Shown here piece by piece: positions 7,490 to 15,600 of a DNA stretch of 55,977 nt. How positions within the stretch are numbered: the stretch's first letter is position 1; each line of letters begins with the position of its first letter. The notes beneath the pieces were generated by a model. The model had not been told where the DNA came from. It did no database searches and saw nothing but the letters and a program-made list of their open reading frames with translations. This DNA comes from Thermus islandicus DSM 21543 (GTDB taxonomy: Bacteria; Deinococcota; Deinococci; Deinococcales; Thermaceae). The stretch lies in contig NZ_ATXJ01000011.1 of the NCBI RefSeq assembly GCF_000421625.1, positions 1 to 55,977 of the forward strand. Direction: 5' to 3'. Position numbers and translations under genes: made by a program.

Positions 7490-8011
7490 GTGGACAAGCT
7501 GGCCCTGAGGCGCTTCGCCCGCCAGGTCTGGCGCGGCCTGGACCGGGAGGCCCTGGGGCGAGGGGTGGTGGAGGCCCTCCTCCCTTGGCTCAGGGAGAGG
7601 GGGTTCCAGGACATCCTCCTCTACCACCCCCTGCCCCTGGAGCTGGACCTCACCCCCCTCCTGGAGCGCTACCCCGCCCGTTACTACCTGCCCAAGGTGG
7701 TGGGGGAAGGTCTGGGCGTCCACCCCTTCGGCCCCCTGGTCCCGGGGCCCTTCGGCCTCCTGGAGCCCGCCACCCCGGCGGTGGAGCCTAAGGTCCTGGA
7801 CCTCGTCCTGGTGCCGGGCCTGGCCTTTGACCTGGAGGGTTTCCGCCTGGGCCGGGGCCGGGGCTTCTACGACCGCTTCCTGGCCTCGGTGGCCGCAGAG
7901 ACGGTAGGGGTGGCCCCAGAGGCCCTCCTCCTTCCCCGCCTGCCCCGCGACCCCTGGGACGTGCCCGTGGCCTACCTCGCCACGGAGCGGGGGGTGCGGC
8001 GGGCGGGCTGA
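7490..8011 (+). CDS. 5-formyltetrahydrofolate cyclo-ligase (MTHFS)
   Basis: 173 residues. It converts 5-formyl-THF to 5,10-methenyl-THF with ATP. The substrate/ATP loop LGRGRGFYDRFL near 121-132 is the family signature, and the N-terminal arginine-rich helix and the VLVPGLAFDLEGFRLG strand match. No signal peptide. It sits alone between a divergent fmdB-like gene and a HAD gene that has its own promoter. The GTG at 7490 is the only suitable start. Confidence 0.92.
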   Translation: MDKLALRRFARQVWRGLDREALGRGVVEALLPWLRERGFQDILLYHPLPLELDLTPLLERYPARYYLPKVVGEGLGVHPFGPLVPGPFGLLEPATPAVEPKVLDLVLVPGLAFDLEGFRLGRGRGFYDRFLASVAAETVGVAPEALLLPRLPRDPWDVPVAYLATERGVRRAG

Positions 8012-8026
8012 GGGCGCCTTGGGTGG

Positions 8027-8032
8027 TACACT
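8027..8032 (+). promoter_or_regulatory. Leaderless -10 element of the HAD gene
   Basis: TACACT, six bases (CGGCCC) before ATG 8039. Confidence 0.55.
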
Positions 8033-8038
8033 CGGCCC

Positions 8039-8650
8039 ATGCGGGGCGCCCTCTTGGACCGGGACGGGGTCCTCCTCCTCCTAGACGAGGAGGCCCTGTA
8101 CAAGAAGGCCCTGGAGCTCGCCGCCCAAGGGGCGGGCCTGGAGCGGAGCCTGGCCGTCCTGGCGCGCGCGGTCCGGGTCCTGAACGAGGCGGTGGGCGGG
8201 CTTAAAGTCCGCACCCTGGAGGAGGAGGAGGCCCTGTGGCGGTCCTTGGCCCTCGAGGCCGCCCGGGAGCTTCGCGTGCCGGAGGAGCGCCTCCTCCCCT
8301 GGCGCTACTACCGCTTCATGAAGCCGGCCCCGGGGGCGGAGGCCCTGCTTATGGGGCTAAAGGCCATGGGCCTCCGCATCGGGGTGCTTTCCAACACCCT
8401 GCCGAGCCTCCGGGAAAGCCTGGCCCACCACGGGCTGGACGGGTACGTGGACGGCTTCTTCGCCTCCTGCGCCCTGGGGGTGGCCAAGCCCGACCCCCGG
8501 GCCTTCCTCCTGGCCCTGGAGGGCCTGGGCCTAAAGCCCGAGGAAACCCTCTACCTGGACGACGACCCGGAGAACGTGGAGGCCGCCCGGAGGCTGGGCC
8601 TCCGGGCAGAGGTCTACGCGGTCAGAGCACCGGGAGCTCGGCCGCAGTGA
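8039..8650 (+). CDS. HAD superfamily hydrolase
   Basis: 203 residues. Motif I is LLDRDGVLL with nucleophile Asp7 and acid/base Asp9, motif II is LSNT, motif III is the Lys in AKPDP, and motif IV is YLDDDPENV. The middle helical cap (about 15-95) is that of subfamily I phosphatases such as phosphoglycolate phosphatase or beta-phosphoglucomutase. The substrate cannot be told from sequence. The 3' end overlaps the convergent phosphoribosyltransferase gene by 29 bases. Confidence 0.88.
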   Translation: MRGALLDRDGVLLLLDEEALYKKALELAAQGAGLERSLAVLARAVRVLNEAVGGLKVRTLEEEEALWRSLALEAARELRVPEERLLPWRYYRFMKPAPGAEALLMGLKAMGLRIGVLSNTLPSLRESLAHHGLDGYVDGFFASCALGVAKPDPRAFLLALEGLGLKPEETLYLDDDPENVEAARRLGLRAEVYAVRAPGARPQ

Positions 8651-9149
8651 CCACCTCGAGGGCAGGGCTCCCCTGCCGGAAGGCGGCGATCCGGCCCACC
8701 ACGTGCCCCCCGGCCCGGAGCACCATCCGCCCCATGGCCTTCATGGTCTCCCCGCTGGAGACCACATCGGAAACCAGGGTCACCTTCTGGTTCAGGAGCT
8801 TCTCGGCAAAGCGCCGGTCCAGCCACAGCACCTCCCCCACCCCGAGGGTCAGGGTCTCCACCTCCTGGATGATGGGGTCCTCCATGTAGGGCCGGCGGCG
8901 CCTCCTGGCCACCACGTACGGCAGGCCCATCTCCTCCGCCAGCACGTGGGTGAGGGGGATGGGGCTGGTCTCCGTGGTGAAGAGAACCTCGGTTTCGCGC
9001 GGCACCAGGGGCTTTAGGGCCTGGGCCGCGGCCCGCACCAGCTCCGGATCGCCCAAAAACTCCACTAGGGGGATACGCCGCCCGGGCAGGGGCTCAATGA
9101 GGGGGACGTGCCGGGTGACGCCGCCGATGCTGATGGGATAGGTTTCCAC
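8622..9149 (-). CDS. Phosphoribosyltransferase-family protein with altered PRPP loop
   Basis: 175 residues, a clear paralogue of the upstream gene at 9160-9696: both share PYVVARRR, PYMxxPI and the C-terminal GGxVV pattern. The usual PRPP-binding motif (hydrophobic strand, DD, VVSTGST) reads LVSDVVSSGETMKA, so the first acidic residue is Ser and the second Thr is Glu. It may be an inactive subunit or prefer another ligand. It is adenine-phosphoribosyltransferase-like in size. The start is GTG with AGGAGG 10 bases upstream. It is downstream in an operon with its intact paralogue and overlaps the convergent HAD gene. Confidence 0.85.
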   Translation of the reverse strand: METYPISIGGVTRHVPLIEPLPGRRIPLVEFLGDPELVRAAAQALKPLVPRETEVLFTTETSPIPLTHVLAEEMGLPYVVARRRRRPYMEDPIIQEVETLTLGVGEVLWLDRRFAEKLLNQKVTLVSDVVSSGETMKAMGRMVLRAGGHVVGRIAAFRQGSPALEVVTAAELPVL

Positions 9150-9159
9150 AAACGCCCTC

Positions 9160-9696
9160 CTACTCGGGTTTAAACAGGGGAAGATGGCCCAAGGCGATCA
9201 CGTCCTGACGGGGCGTGCCCTCGGTGAAGACGGTGAGGACCGCCACCACCTGGCCGCCCACGCTCTCTATGAGCTCCCTGAGGCCCGCCAGGGTGGAGCC
9301 CGTGGAGACCACATCGTCCACGATGGCCACCTTCTTCCCCCGGATCAGGGGAACGTCGGCCCCGTCCAGCACCAGGAGCTGGGGCTTACCCGTGGTGATG
9401 GAGAGGACCTGGCGGCTAATGGGGTTGATCATGTAGGGCTTCTCCGTCTTGCGGGCCACCACGTAGGGCTTCCCAGTGATGCGGGAGAGGGCGTGGGCCA
9501 GGGGCACCGCCTTGACCTCGGGGGTGACCAGGGTCTCCACCTCCGGGGGGAGGCGCTGGGCCAAGGCCTCGGCCGCGGCCTCGGTGAGCTCGGTGTCCCC
9601 CAGGAGGTTGAGAAGGGCCACCGCCACGTCCGGCCCCACCCGGACAATGGGCAGCTCCCTCTTCACCCCGGCGATCTCCACAGGGTAGGTCCTCAC
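9160..9696 (-). CDS. Phosphoribosyltransferase (apt-like)
   Basis: 178 residues. The PRPP-binding motif is complete, [17 protein letters not shown], and the flexible-loop region contains [16 protein letters not shown]. Fold type I phosphoribosyltransferases of this size salvage purine bases, and adenine is the usual guess, but xanthine/hypoxanthine enzymes or a PurR-type regulator cannot be excluded from sequence. The start is GTG 9696 with TAGACT exactly six bases upstream. The -10 region is shared with the divergent gene at 9719. It is followed by its own paralogue after ten bases. Confidence 0.87.
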   Translation of the reverse strand: MRTYPVEIAGVKRELPIVRVGPDVAVALLNLLGDTELTEAAAEALAQRLPPEVETLVTPEVKAVPLAHALSRITGKPYVVARKTEKPYMINPISRQVLSITTGKPQLLVLDGADVPLIRGKKVAIVDDVVSTGSTLAGLRELIESVGGQVVAVLTVFTEGTPRQDVIALGHLPLFKPE

Positions 9697-9702
9697 GCCG
9701 TC

Positions 9703-9712
9703 AGTCTATACT
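9703..9712. promoter_or_regulatory. Overlapping bidirectional leaderless promoter
   Basis: The ten bases AGTCTATACT hold two -10 boxes: TATACT (9707-9712, plus strand, six bases before ATG 9719) and TAGACT (9708-9703, minus strand, six bases before GTG 9696). Polymerase can hardly occupy both at once, so the divergent genes probably compete. Confidence 0.6.
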
Positions 9713-9718
9713 CAAGGT

Positions 9719-10147
9719 ATGCTGCGCGCCAAGATTGAGACCCTGGGCGTGGACCCCCAGAACGGGAGCGTGGTGGTCCTGCTCAGGGCGGAGAATGAAA
9801 AGCTCCTTCCCATCGTCATCGGGCCCCTCGAGGCCCACCACATCGTGGTGGCCCTGCAGGGGGAGAAGCCCCCACGCCCCCTCACCCCGGACCTCCTCCT
9901 CTCGGTGATGGAAATGCTCCAGGCCAAGCTGAAGCGGGTGGAGATCATAGACCTCCGAGACGGCACCTTCTACGCCCGCCTCATCCTGGAGCACCGGGGG
10001 ATAGAGCTGGAGGTGGACGCCCGCCCCTCGGACGCCATGGCCCTGGCCCTGAGGGCCCAGGCCCCCATCCTGGTGGCCGAGGAGGTGGTGGAGAAGGCGG
10101 GGGTGGAGGAGGCCAGCCTCAAGCCCCACGGCGCTGCGGAAGCCTAG
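9719..10147 (+). CDS. Bifunctional nuclease family protein (DUF151)
   Basis: 142 residues. The pattern VVLLRAENEKLLPIVIGPLEAHHI, then TPDLLLSVMEMLQA, RVEIIDLRDGTFYARLIL and DARPSDAMALALRAQAPILVAEEV is the BFN/DUF151 family almost end to end. The name comes from nuclease activity reported for plant homologues; bacterial function is unsettled. Leaderless start with TATACT six bases before ATG. A tail (KPHGAAEA) extends beyond the conserved fold. The metallophosphoesterase gene begins three bases after the stop. Confidence 0.92.
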   Translation: MLRAKIETLGVDPQNGSVVVLLRAENEKLLPIVIGPLEAHHIVVALQGEKPPRPLTPDLLLSVMEMLQAKLKRVEIIDLRDGTFYARLILEHRGIELEVDARPSDAMALALRAQAPILVAEEVVEKAGVEEASLKPHGAAEA

Positions 10148-10150
10148 GCC

Positions 10151-10912
10151 TTGCGCTGGCTTCTCCCCTTCCTCCTCTTCTCCCTGGCCCTGGGCCAGCG
10201 GCTTGCGGTCATCGGGGACTGGGGGGCACCCACGGCGGGGCGGGCCCAGGTGGCGGCCCTCCTCCAGCGGGAGCACGCCCATAGCCCCCTCGCCGCCCTC
10301 CTCACCGCCGGGGACAACTTCTACCCCAAAGGGAGGGTGGTGGAGGCCTATTTGGAGGACCTCCCTCCCGTCCCCCTCTACCCGGCCTTCGGCAACCACG
10401 ACGCCCCGAGCCTTAGGGCGCAGCTTGAGCGCTTCGGCCTGGAAAGGCCCTACTACCGGGTCCGGTTCGGGGACCTCGAGGTCTTCGTCCTCTACACCGA
10501 GGCGGACCTCGCGGCCCAGCGGGCCTGGCTGGAGGAAGCCCTGAAGGGCTCCAGCGCCCGCTGGAAAGCCCTCCTCCTCCACCGCCCCCTTTACTCCTCG
10601 GGGCTCCACGGGGGAAGCCCGGCCCTAAGGAGCCTCCTAGAGCCCCTCCTTCGCCGCCACGGCGTGGCCCTGGTCCTCGCGGGCCACGACCACCACTACG
10701 AGCGCTTGGAGGTGGGCCCCACCACCCACCTGGTGGTGGGAGGAGGCGGGGCGGGGCTCTACCCCACCCGGCCGCCCCTCCCCTGGAGCCGGGCCCTGGC
10801 CGTGGCCCACCACGCCCTCTTCCTGGAGGTCCGCCAGGAAGGCCTGCTGGGCTACGCCCTGGACCCCGAGGGGAGGGTCCTGGACCGCTTCCTCAGGCCC
10901 AGCCCCCCATGA
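10151..10912 (+). CDS. Exported metallophosphoesterase, purple-acid-phosphatase-like
   Basis: 253 residues. A signal peptide (MRWLLPFLLFSLALG) precedes a calcineurin-like phosphatase domain: AVIGDWG, AGDNFYPKG, FGNHDAPS, LLLHRPLYS and the end motif AGHDHHYERLE. The GDWG/GDNFY/GNHD/GHDHHYE order is that of purple (tartrate-resistant) acid phosphatases, which use a dimetal centre. This suggests phosphate release from organic esters in the cell envelope. The start is TTG, three bases after the upstream stop, so likely co-transcribed. The 3' end overlaps the convergent HIT gene by 20 bases. Confidence 0.87.
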   Translation: MRWLLPFLLFSLALGQRLAVIGDWGAPTAGRAQVAALLQREHAHSPLAALLTAGDNFYPKGRVVEAYLEDLPPVPLYPAFGNHDAPSLRAQLERFGLERPYYRVRFGDLEVFVLYTEADLAAQRAWLEEALKGSSARWKALLLHRPLYSSGLHGGSPALRSLLEPLLRRHGVALVLAGHDHHYERLEVGPTTHLVVGGGGAGLYPTRPPLPWSRALAVAHHALFLEVRQEGLLGYALDPEGRVLDRFLRPSPP

Positions 10913-11225
10913 CGTGCACGTGCACGTGGAAGACCTCCTGCCCCCCCTTCGCCCCCACGTTCACCTGGACGCGGTACCCCTCGAGGCCCAGGCCCCGGGC
11001 CACCCGGTTGGCGGTGCGGAAGAGGGCCCCAAGCTTCCTTTCCCCTTCCTCGGTGTCGGGGTAGTCGGAGAGCTTCTCCACGTGCTCCTTGGGCACCACC
11101 AAGACGTGCACGGGGGCCTTGGGCCTTATGTCGTGGAAGGCCACGAAGCCCTCGTCCTCGTAAACCCTCTTCGCAGGAAGCTCCCCGGCGATGATGCGGC
11201 AGAACACGCACCCCATGGAAGGCAT
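10893..11225 (-). CDS. HIT family nucleotide hydrolase
   Basis: 110 residues from ATG 11225 (MPSMGCVFCR); ATG 11216 is an alternative and has AGGA eight bases ahead. The histidine triad is FHVHVHVMGGW near the C-terminus, and the N-terminal Cys-Val-Phe-Cys matches the zinc site of the HINT/PKCI branch. These enzymes hydrolyse AMP-N bonds (nucleoside phosphoramidates). The gene starts one base after the mtaB stop on the same strand, so it is probably the second gene of an mtaB operon. It converges with the phosphoesterase gene. Confidence 0.93.
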   Translation of the reverse strand: MPSMGCVFCRIIAGELPAKRVYEDEGFVAFHDIRPKAPVHVLVVPKEHVEKLSDYPDTEEGERKLGALFRTANRVARGLGLEGYRVQVNVGAKGGQEVFHVHVHVMGGWA

Positions 11226-11226
11226 C

Positions 11227-12546
11227 CTATCCCATGGGAAGCTCCAAGGGCGCACGGGCCCTCTCCTTCACCCCCTCCACCTGGCCGAGAAGGGTGTACC
11301 CCTCCACCCCCAACACCCGGGCCCAGACCGTCTCCCCGGGGCGGGCGGGGCCCTCGAGGCGGGCCTCGTAGTAGTCGGGGGTGTGGCCGAGGGCCCTCCC
11401 GTCCTGGACCCTTTCCACCAGGACCTCCACCCGCTCCCCGAGCTTGGGGCGGATCCTCTCCTCCGCCAGGCGCTGGGCCAAGGCGATGAGCTCCCGGGTG
11501 CGGCGCCGCCTCACCTCCGGGGGCACCTGGGGCAGGGAGGCCGCCCGGGTCTTGGGCCTCGGGGTGTAGGTGAAGGCGTGGACCCGGGTGGGCCGGAGCT
11601 CCTCCAGGAAGGCCAGGGTCTCCCGGTGCTCCTCCTCCGTTTCCGTGGGCAGGCCGGCGATGACGTCGGTGGTGAGGGCGAAGCCGGGGATGAGGTGGTA
11701 GGCCCTCTGGACCAGGTCCCGGTAGTAGGCCTTGTCGTAGCGGCGGCCCATAAGCTTGAGGAGCCGGTCCGAGCCAGTCTGCAGGGAGAGGTGGAGGTGG
11801 GGCCTGACCGCGGGGGCGTAGCGGCCGATGGTCCTCAGGAGGTCCTCCCCCGTGTCCTCAGGCTCTATGGAGGAAAGCCGCACCTTGGCCCCCAGGTGGT
11901 AGAGGTCCTCCACCAGCCCCGCCAGGCCCCGGGGGTGCCCCCGGTAGCTCCCGAGGCGCACGCCGGTGAGGACGATCTCCTGGATTCCCATGCGGAGAAG
12001 GGCTTCGGCCTCGGCCAGGGCCTCCCGGTGGTCCCGGTGCCTCTCCTTGCCCCTTAGCCTCGGGATGATGCAGTAGGCGCACCCCGCCTGGCAGCCATCC
12101 TGCACCTTGAGGAAGGCCCGGACCCGGCTATTTAAAAACCCCCTTTCCCCCGCCCCCCAGAACTCGTTGGGCGGGGTGGTGATGGGGTCAGAGGGGAGGC
12201 CAAAGCGCTCCAGGATCACCCGGGGGAGCTCGGCCTTACGGGCGTTGGGCACCACGGCGTCCGCCCCCAGCTCCTTGAGCGCTTCCGGGGCGAGCTCGGC
12301 GTAGCACCCCGTGACCACGATGAAGGCCTCCGGGTTGTACCGCCTCGCGCGGCGCACCTCCTTGCGGGTGTCCGCCTCCGCCGTGGTGGTGACGGCGCAG
12401 GAGTTGATGACCACAAGGTCGGCCCCCCCGGCCTCCACGGGCACCACCTCCGGCTCCAGCGCCTTGAGGAAGCCCAGGAGGGCCTCGGTCTCCACCTGGT
12501 TGACCTTGCAGCCCAGGGTGCGGAAGGCCGCGCGCATCCTTTCCAT
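11227..12546 (-). CDS. mtaB: tRNA t6A37 methylthiotransferase MtaB
   Basis: 439 residues from ATG 12546 (MERMRAAFRTLGCKVNQVET), with ATG 12537 as the alternative. Three N-terminal cysteines for the first [4Fe-4S] cluster are Cys13, Cys50 and Cys81, and the radical-SAM cluster motif is CQAGCAYC (Cys152, 156, 159). A C-terminal TRAM-like segment follows (LGERVEVLVERVQDGRALGH). LGCKVNQVETE rather than the MiaB LGCQMN pattern points to the MtaB subgroup, which adds a methylthio group to t6A at position 37 of tRNAs decoding ANN. The much longer open frame upstream is spurious. Confidence 0.9.
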   Translation of the reverse strand: MERMRAAFRTLGCKVNQVETEALLGFLKALEPEVVPVEAGGADLVVINSCAVTTTAEADTRKEVRRARRYNPEAFIVVTGCYAELAPEALKELGADAVVPNARKAELPRVILERFGLPSDPITTPPNEFWGAGERGFLNSRVRAFLKVQDGCQAGCAYCIIPRLRGKERHRDHREALAEAEALLRMGIQEIVLTGVRLGSYRGHPRGLAGLVEDLYHLGAKVRLSSIEPEDTGEDLLRTIGRYAPAVRPHLHLSLQTGSDRLLKLMGRRYDKAYYRDLVQRAYHLIPGFALTTDVIAGLPTETEEEHRETLAFLEELRPTRVHAFTYTPRPKTRAASLPQVPPEVRRRRTRELIALAQRLAEERIRPKLGERVEVLVERVQDGRALGHTPDYYEARLEGPARPGETVWARVLGVEGYTLLGQVEGVKERARAPLELPMG

Positions 12547-12593
12547 TCTGTTAGGCTCTAGGAGCCCCGTCAAGGAGGGTGGGCAGGACCCCC

Positions 12594-12623
12594 TTGCCCC
12601 GGGAGCCCAATACGTTGTACTAT
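12594..12623 (+). promoter_or_regulatory. Promoter of the ribonucleotide reductase gene
   Basis: TTGCCC (12594-12599), an 18-base spacer and TACTAT (12618-12623). Transcription would leave a leader of about 35 bases, and ATG 12665 is preceded by GGGGAGGATGT, a good ribosome site. I see no NrdR box or B12 riboswitch. Confidence 0.5.
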
Positions 12624-12664
12624 TTAGTCCGCCAACCCCAAGATATGGGGGCAGGGGAGGATGT

Positions 12665-15600
12665 ATGGAACGCCATTTCTTTGACGAGCATGCGCAGGCC
12701 ATCGCCAAGCGCCAGTACCTTCAGGAGGGGGACGGGGATATCCTGGGCATGTTCCGCCGGGTGGCGCGGGAGATCGCCAAGCCCGAGAAGCCCGAGGAAA
12801 GGGCCTACTGGGAGGAGAAGTTCTACGAGCTCATGAGCGAAAAGCGCTTCTCCCCGGGGGGCAGGATCCTCGCCGGGGCGGGCACGGCCCACGGCAACCT
12901 CCTCAACTGCTTCGTGCAGGGGGCCACGGAGAACCCCCCGGAGAGCTTTGAGGGCATCATGGAGGTGGCCAAGAAGCTCGCCCTGGTCACCAAGGTGGGC
13001 GGGGGGAACGGGGTCAACCTGGACCCCTACCGCTCCAAGGGAGCGGGAAAGCGCCGAGAGGTCCGGGGCGTGGCCTACCTGTCCGCCCAGCACCCCGACC
13101 TCGAGGACTTCCTCCTTGGCCTCATGCGCCCCCCCATCAACCCCGATGGGCCCAAGGAGGAGATCCGGCTCAAGAACTTCACCCGGGTGGTCTACGGGGA
13201 GCTACCCCCTGAGCTCAAGGCCCTGGCGGAAGAGCGGGGGGTGCACCTGGTCAAGGAGCCCCCTAAGGAGCGCATCCTGATCCCCGACGACATGGGGGGC
13301 ATCGTGGAGGCCGCCCGGGAGGCCGCGGACCTGGCCCGGCGGGGCCTCACCCCCCACGTGGACTTCTCCCTCCTCCGCCCCGAGGGGGCGCCCATCCGGG
13401 GCAGCGGGGGGACAAGCTCGGGCCCCGTGAGCTTCCTCTTTGAGATCTTTGACCACTTCCTGGAGTGGGCCGCCCTGGGAGCGGAAGGGGCGGGCCCTGT
13501 GGCCACCTTGCGCTACGTGTACGCCCCGGTCCTTAGGGTGGTGCGGCAGGGGGGGTGCCTCCACCCCGACACCCTGGTCCACACCGACCGGGGTACCCTG
13601 CGCCTTCGGGAGATCGTGGACCCCTTTCTTCGGGGCTGGCAGCCCCACGCCCTAAGCGTGGCCACCGACGAGGGTTGGCGGCGAAGCCCCGAGGGGTACA
13701 ACAACGGCGTAGCCCCCACCCTGCGGGTGGTCCTGGAAAACGGCCTCGAGGTCCAAGGGACCCCCAACCACAAGCTGAAGGTTCTCCGGGAGGACGGGAC
13801 CCGGGCCTGGGTGGAACTCCAGGACCTCAAGCCGGGGGACTGGGTGATCTGGGTGCTGGACGAGCACACGGGGACCCCGGTCCAGCTCGCCCCCCTGGAC
13901 GAGGCCCTCCACCCCAACGCCACCCCCATCCGCACCCCGGAGGTGCTCACCGAGGACCTGGCCTTCCTCCTGGGGTTCTTCTTCGGGGAGGGCTTCGTGA
14001 GCGGGGACCGGATCGGCCTCTCCGTCCACGAGGAGGAGCCCATGCGGGAAGAGGCCAAGCGCCTCTTCCGCGAGCTCTTCGGGTTGAAGCTCCGGGAAGA
14101 GCGGAAGCCGGGGGACCGGAGCGTCACCTTAGTGGTCCGAAGCCGTCCCCTGGTCACCTGGCTCAGGAAGAACGGCCTTCTTAAGGGGAAGGCCCAGGAG
14201 CTGGAGGTCCCTAGGGCCATCCGCCAAAGCCCCCGCCCCGTCCTCGCCGCCTTCCTTCGGGGCCTCTTTGAGGCCGATGGCACCCTTACCGCGGGCTACC
14301 CCATGCTGACCACCGCCTCCAAACGCCTGGCCCAGGACGTGATGGTCCTCCTGGGGGGGCTTGGCATCCCCTCCAAGCTCCTCCGCTACAACCCCCTGCC
14401 GGGGCGCTTTTCCAAGGCCGAGCACTGCCGGATCCGGGTGGTCACTGCCAAGGGCTTGGAGCGCTACCTGGAGAGGATCGGAGTACCCAAGGGCTCCCGC
14501 CTGGAATCCCTCTACGAGAGGCAACCCGATACCCGGAGGGAGTCCAGCTGGCCCCTGCCCCACGCCGAGGGGTTGCTGAAGCCCCTCCTGGCGGTGACGG
14601 AAAGGGGCAAGAAGGGCTACGCCTCCCCCCACACCCCCTTGCGGAAGGACCTCCTCCGGTACCTCCGGGGCGAGCGCCGGCTCACCGCCACGGGGTACGC
14701 CATGGTCCTGGAAAAGGCGCAGGACCTGGGCCTGGAGGCTGAACCCTTCCCCTTCAACGAGTACTACGTGCGGGTGGCCTCCGTGGAGCCAGGCGGGGCA
14801 ATTCTCACCCTGGACCTCTCCGTGGACGAGAACCACACCTACCTCGCCAACGGGCTGGTGAGCCACAACACCCGCCGCGGGGCAGGGATGGCCACCCTCT
14901 CCATTGACCACCCCGACCTCCTGGACTTCCTCACCGCCAAGGACCTGGACCGGGAGAAGGCGGAGGGGGACATCTCCACCTTCAACATCTCCGTCCTGGT
15001 CACCGAGGCCTTCATGAAGGCCCTGGAGGAGGACGCCCTCTGGCCCGTAACTCCCGTGGAGGTGCCGGGGAAGTACTACCCCTACCCCCTGGAGGGCCCC
15101 TACACGGGTAGGCTCCCCGAGCTCCCCGAGCGGGCGGACGGGGCCAAACCCATCCCCCTCTACGGGGGCAAGGTCCCTGCCCGGTGGCTCTGGCACGAGA
15201 TCGCCTGGCACGCCTGGGCCACGGGGGAGCCGGGCCTCATCTTCGTGGACCGGGTCAACGAGCTCTCGGCCCTGAAGGGGCTCGGCGAACGCTACCAGAT
15301 CCGCTCCACCAATCCCTGCTTCGTGGGGTCTACAAGAATCCCCACCGAACGGGGGCTTGTGCCCATTGAGGAGCTCGCACGCGAAGGGGGGAGCTTCTAC
15401 CTGGTCACGGACAACCGGGCCCCCTTTGGGGGCGGGGGCGCCCCCTTACCCACCCACGGCACTGCGGTGCGGAGGGCGGTCCGGGCCTTTTTCACCGGCG
15501 TCAAGCCCGTGGTCCGCCTCCGCACCCGGGAGGGCCTCGAGGTCACCCTCACCCCGGACCACCTCCTCCTGACCCCGGAGGGCTACCGGGAAGCGGGGAA

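Noticed and set aside
12311-12664. In-frame extension of the ribonucleotide reductase upstream of 12665
   Set aside because: It is antisense to mtaB and lacks similarity to the enzyme; ATG 12665 has a good ribosome site and promoter.
12547-12664. Cobalamin riboswitch or NrdR box ahead of nrdJ
   Set aside because: The space is only about 118 bases, the B12-box core is absent, and no NrdR-type palindrome is visible.
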